A DNA stretch of 33,159 bases from Cudoniella acicularis (Eukaryota; Ascomycota; Leotiomycetes; Helotiales; Helotiaceae): the NCBI GenBank assembly GCA_013054445.1, contig JAAMPI010000530.1, forward strand, positions 1 through 33,159. The letters are read 5' to 3'. The position numbers and the translations under genes were made by a program. The notes under the pieces were generated by a model that worked only from the letters and a program-made list of their open reading frames with translations, ran no database searches and was not told the DNA's origin. Below are positions 29,550 to 33,159 of this stretch, in pieces (the stretch's first letter is position 1; the number at the start of each line of letters is the position of its first letter).

Positions 29550-32500
29550 ATGGCCAAGCCAAAAGCCGCCAATTCGGCGCCTACGCCTGCGAAGAGGATT
29601 GTCAAGAAACCAAATGACTATACGTCGGAGGGAGTTGTAGACCATGATGTCTTCCTCCTGCCTGTGTCGGACTATCAGGTTATGTTTGGCATTACGGTGC
29701 TGGCAGCTGTTGTCAGACTATTCAGGATATACCAGCCAAGCAGTGTAGTCTTTGATGAAGTCCAGTACGTTTCTCTCATCCCTTCTAGATGCAATCGCTG
29801 ATTGGCGTGTTAAAACAGCTTCGGAGGATTCGCGTCGAAATACATCAAGGGGAAATTCTTTATGGATGTCCATCCACCTCTGGCCAAATTACTTCTTACA
29901 CTTGCTGGTTGGTTAGCCGGATTTGATGGAGAATTCGACTTCAAAGATATTGGAAAAGATTATCTCGAGCCAGGCGTACCGTATGTGGCTATGCGAATGT
30001 TACCGGCAATTTGCGGTATTCTTTTGGTTCCAACAATGTTCTTGACCTTGAAAGCTGCCGGATGCAGGACTGTCACCGCTGCCTTGGGCTCTTCTCTGAT
30101 CATCTTTGGTATGAAGTCAATGCTTAATTCATGGGAATTCTTGGCTAACTTTCGCAGAAAACGGTCTCCTTACCCAAGCTCGCCTGATTTTGCTCGACTC
30201 CCCCCTCATGATTATGACAGCATTTACCGCTCTGGCATTTACCTCGTTCACGAATCAACACGAACAGGGGCCTTCCAAAGCTTTCCAGCCAACCTGGTGG
30301 TTTTGGCTTGCCATGACTGGTCTCGGTCTGGGAGCTACAGTCAGTGTCAAATGGGTCGGCCTTTTCACAATTGCTTGGGTTGGTAGCTTGACTGTCCTTC
30401 AATTGTGGGTTCTGCTTGGAGATGTTAAGACTGTGACTCCAGTAAGTCATTCTGTCCTGATACTGAATTACAAGCTAAATTTGTGTAGCGTCTTTTCACC
30501 AAGCATTTGGTCGCCAGAATCTTTTGCTTGATCATTATTCCAGTTACTTTCTACATGGCGATGTTTGGTATTCACTTCCTTTGCCTTGTCAACCCAGGCG
30601 ATGGCGATGGATTCATGAGCTCCGAATTCCAAGCTACCCTCAATTCGAAATCCATGCAAGATGTTCCTGTCGATGTTGCATTTGGCAGTCGAGTCAGCAT
30701 CAGGCACCATAACACCCAGGGAGGATATCTCCATTCTCACAACCTAATGTACCCCACGGGCAGCAAACAGCAGCAGATTACCCTCTATCCTCACAAGGAT
30801 GAAAACAATGTTTGGCTCCTTGAGAACCAAACTCAACCGCTAGATTCTGCCGGAGAGCCTATCAATGGTACTTTTGCATGGGATGCTTTTAATCCTCCCC
30901 AGTATATTAAAGATGGCGACACTATCAAGTTGTATCACCTCCCTACACATCGCCGCCTTCATTCCCACGATGTTCGACCCCCTGTCACCGAGGCTGAGTG
31001 GCAGAATGAAGTTTCCGCTTATGGTTATGAGGGATTTGAAGGAGATGCTAATGACTTTTTCCGTGTTGAGATCATTAAAAGCATGTCCGACGGAGAAGAG
31101 GCCAAGAAACGTGTCCGCACGATCCAGACGAAGTTTAAGCTTGTTCATATTATGACCGGCTGTGTTCTGTTCTCCCACAAAGTCAAGCTTCCTGAATGGG
31201 CTTCAGAGCAACAAGAAGTGACCTGCGCGAAGGGCGGAACTCTTCCAAACAGCGTTTGGTATATTGAACAAAATGAACATCCTCAACTCGGTGAGTCTGC
31301 CGAGAAGGTCAACTACAAGAATCCAGGATTTTTCGGCAAGTTCTGGGAGTTGCAACAAGTTATGTGGCATACAAATGCAGGTCTTGTCGAATCACACGCT
31401 TGGGATTCCCGTCCACCATCCTGGCCAATCCTCAGACGCGGTATCAACTTCTGGGGCAAAGACAATCGTCAAATCTATCTTATTGGCAACCCCATCATCT
31501 GGTGGAGCTCGACCGTCGCAATCGCCGTGTTCGTCTTGTTCAAGGGACTCGCTGTTCTGAGATGGCAGCGAGGATTCAGGGACTATGATAGTCCGGTTTT
31601 CAAGCGATTCGACTATGAAATTGGCACCATGGTTCTTGGCTGGGCCTTTCACTACTTCCCATTCTACCTCATGCAACGCCAACTTTTCTTACATCACTAT
31701 TTCCCAGCGCTTTACTTCGCCGTTATTGCTCTCTGCCAGACCTACGACTACGTTATCGCACGTATACCTGGCATTGGGCTTCGTGAAAACCCATTGATTG
31801 GCCGCCTTGGTGCCTTCATCTTTTTGGCATTCAGTATCGTCGCCTTTGGTCTTTACGCACCGCTTGCCTACGGTAATCCATGGACGCAAGCTGCGTGCAA
31901 CAGAGTCAAGCTTTTTGACACTTGGGACTTCGACTGCAACACTTTCCTTACCGAGGTAATTCCTCCCAAACTCCTCCCTAGTCGCGGAGGTCGCAATAGC
32001 TAGCTAGAGTCTATGCTAACCTACATAGTACTCTCAATACTCCACTCAATCAATCAACACGAATGAGAACGTGCACAAGACAGACTCGCCTCTTATTCCC
32101 ACCGATGCTCCAGTTGCAGCGCCAGCCGATGGTGCACAGAAACTATTGGTTGAGCCCAACCGAGAGGGTATCTCGGAGGCTCCTGCAGCATTGGTTTCTC
32201 CACCTCCAGAGCCTGCTCTCGCGCCAGGTCACAGTGTCCTCTCACGTGAGGAGAAAGTAGAGTATAGAGACCAAGATGGCAACCTTTTAGATCCCGAGCA
32301 AGTCAAAGCACTGGAAGGAAAAGTTAGCTTCAAGACTCGTTACGAAACCCGCACTCGTATGGTGGACGCAGCAGGGAATGAGATTCACGTTGAGGAAGCA
32401 GCTGGTGTCGCTCCTCCTCACCCAGATGTCGAAGGAGTTGATTCTTCTACTGTCGGCAAGCCTGAACCAGAAAGCCAGGATAAACCAGCCGAACAGCGGG

Positions 32501-32601
32501 AGGTCCAAGCGGATGAAAGTAAGGAGGACAGTATCGCAAAGTCAGACAGTGGTGCGGCAAAGCCGGCGAGTGAAGGCAATGAGGCAACTGGTTCAGCGTA
32601 G
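29550..32601 (+). CDS. pmt1: Dolichyl-phosphate-mannose protein mannosyltransferase, PMT1 subfamily
   Basis: Five exons (29550-29764, 29819-30108, 30158-30441, 30489-31955, 32029-32601) sum to 2829 nt, or 942 residues. The enzyme transfers mannose from dolichyl-phosphate mannose to Ser/Thr of secretory proteins in the ER lumen. The luminal-loop Asp69-Glu70 (VVFDEVHFGGFASKYIKGKF) is intact, followed by MDVHPPLAKLLLTLAGWLAG and FENGLLTQARLILLDSPLM. MIR repeats span about residues 320-520 (SRVSIRHHNTQGGYLHSH, HRRLHSHDVRPPVTEAEWQ). C-terminal membrane spans follow (WAFHYFPFYLMQRQLFLHHY). The subfamily is called from the cytosolic tail YRDQDGNLLDPEQVKALEGK, which matches the Pmt1-type end (DTEGNELDPE in yeast). 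The ATG at 29550 is chosen because the upstream in-frame codon is TTG. No lesion is seen. The mucin-like protein in this window is the kind of substrate it modifies. Confidence 0.95.
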
Positions 32602-33159
32602 ATGACACCAAAATTTTTCTTTTGTATGTTGTGGGATTGGCGGGTAGTTAAGGGGCATTGGGATATCTTGGCGATAAAAGCCAATGTATACTAGGAAATG
32701 CATATTAGGCCGGCAGCGAGATTAATATGATAGCGTTACCACTCCTAATTATGCCTGGACAAGTTCTCTGAGCGTTGTTTTGTGAGTTCGAGCTACTTTA
32801 ATACTGTGACATATCCAACCGTGGAATTTGGTCAAACGCCCGACGCCAGAACACTTCCCGGACAACTTATACATAATGGGACATGAGTGCATATTTCTTT
32901 TCCAAGTTGACACGGAGTTCTATCGGCATTGTCCAATGAGTCCTCGCACGTAGAATGACCAGAAGTGATACACTTCGTCACCCCACATATGGGTGAGCAG
33001 TGAATCATACCCTCGCGTGAATCAGTAGAAAGGTAAGAGTTATGCTCATTACTCACGGACCTATTTTTTAAGCGATCCCCACCAAAATTCGACCAAACTT
33101 ACTAACTATATAATTATATATCTATTCAACTACTAAGTATAAAAAAATAAATAAATTTA
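32602..33159. other. 3' flank of pmt1 passing into AT-rich sequence
   Basis: There is no gene. The last 100 bases or so (33060-33159) are almost wholly A and T. That is typical of the edge of an AT-rich, RIP-affected repeat block in ascomycete genomes, but the window ends too soon to be sure. Confidence 0.4.

Overview
The window is nuclear DNA of a filamentous ascomycete (Pezizomycotina; a leotiomycete is my guess from remembered protein families, not shown by the sequence). Genes are split by short introns (mostly 46-110 nt) with GTAAGT/GTATGT-type donors, CTAAC/CTGAC-like branch points and CAG/TAG acceptors. Genes lie on both strands with long intergenic spaces. There are no operons, no CRISPR array, and I found no convincing tRNA or rRNA gene.

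Layout. 1-3.3 kb: a low-affinity iron permease (Fet4 family) with a 5' leader intron, a small spliced uORF and a 3' UTR intron. 4.9-7.6 kb, minus strand: a decayed gene of unknown type, then a 2OG-Fe(II) oxygenase-like pseudogene with three separate lesions. 8.2-9.6 kb: a multi-span membrane protein of the EI24/RRT8-like family. 11.5-15.4 kb: a 1246-residue secreted Ser/Thr-rich mucin-like wall protein with about ten repeats carrying N-glycosylation sequons. 16.0-17.2 kb, minus: a protein-kinase pseudogene with a C-terminal membrane segment. 18.4-20.0 kb: a Ser/Pro-rich, probably nuclear protein of unknown function. 20.3-21.3 kb: an AYR1-like short-chain dehydrogenase. 22.0-24.0 kb: a small two-exon hypothetical gene head-to-head with a CYP52-type cytochrome P450 pseudogene. 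24.6-26.6 kb, minus: the Erf2 DHHC palmitoyltransferase. 27.7-28.3 kb: a small conserved membrane protein. 29.5-32.6 kb: the Pmt1-type protein O-mannosyltransferase. The last ~100 bases become very AT-rich.

Two kinds of broken frame must be kept apart. In the dehydrogenase, Erf2 and the Ser/Pro-rich gene, one base too many in a homopolymer (T9, G7 and C9) is the only defect; removing one base makes the summed exon length divisible by three and opens the frame to the end. These look like base-call errors. The 2OG oxygenase, kinase and P450 copies each carry in-frame stops plus frameshifts (and a lost splice acceptor in one), so they look like real pseudogenes. There is also an NN in a poly-A run.

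Functional links are loose. The O-mannosyltransferase and the mucin-like protein belong to the same secretory O-glycosylation route, as enzyme and plausible substrate, but they are 14 kb apart and nothing shows co-regulation. I see no biosynthetic cluster and no clear new multi-gene system; the most unusual items are the repeat mucin, the iron-permease leader and the group of degenerating genes.
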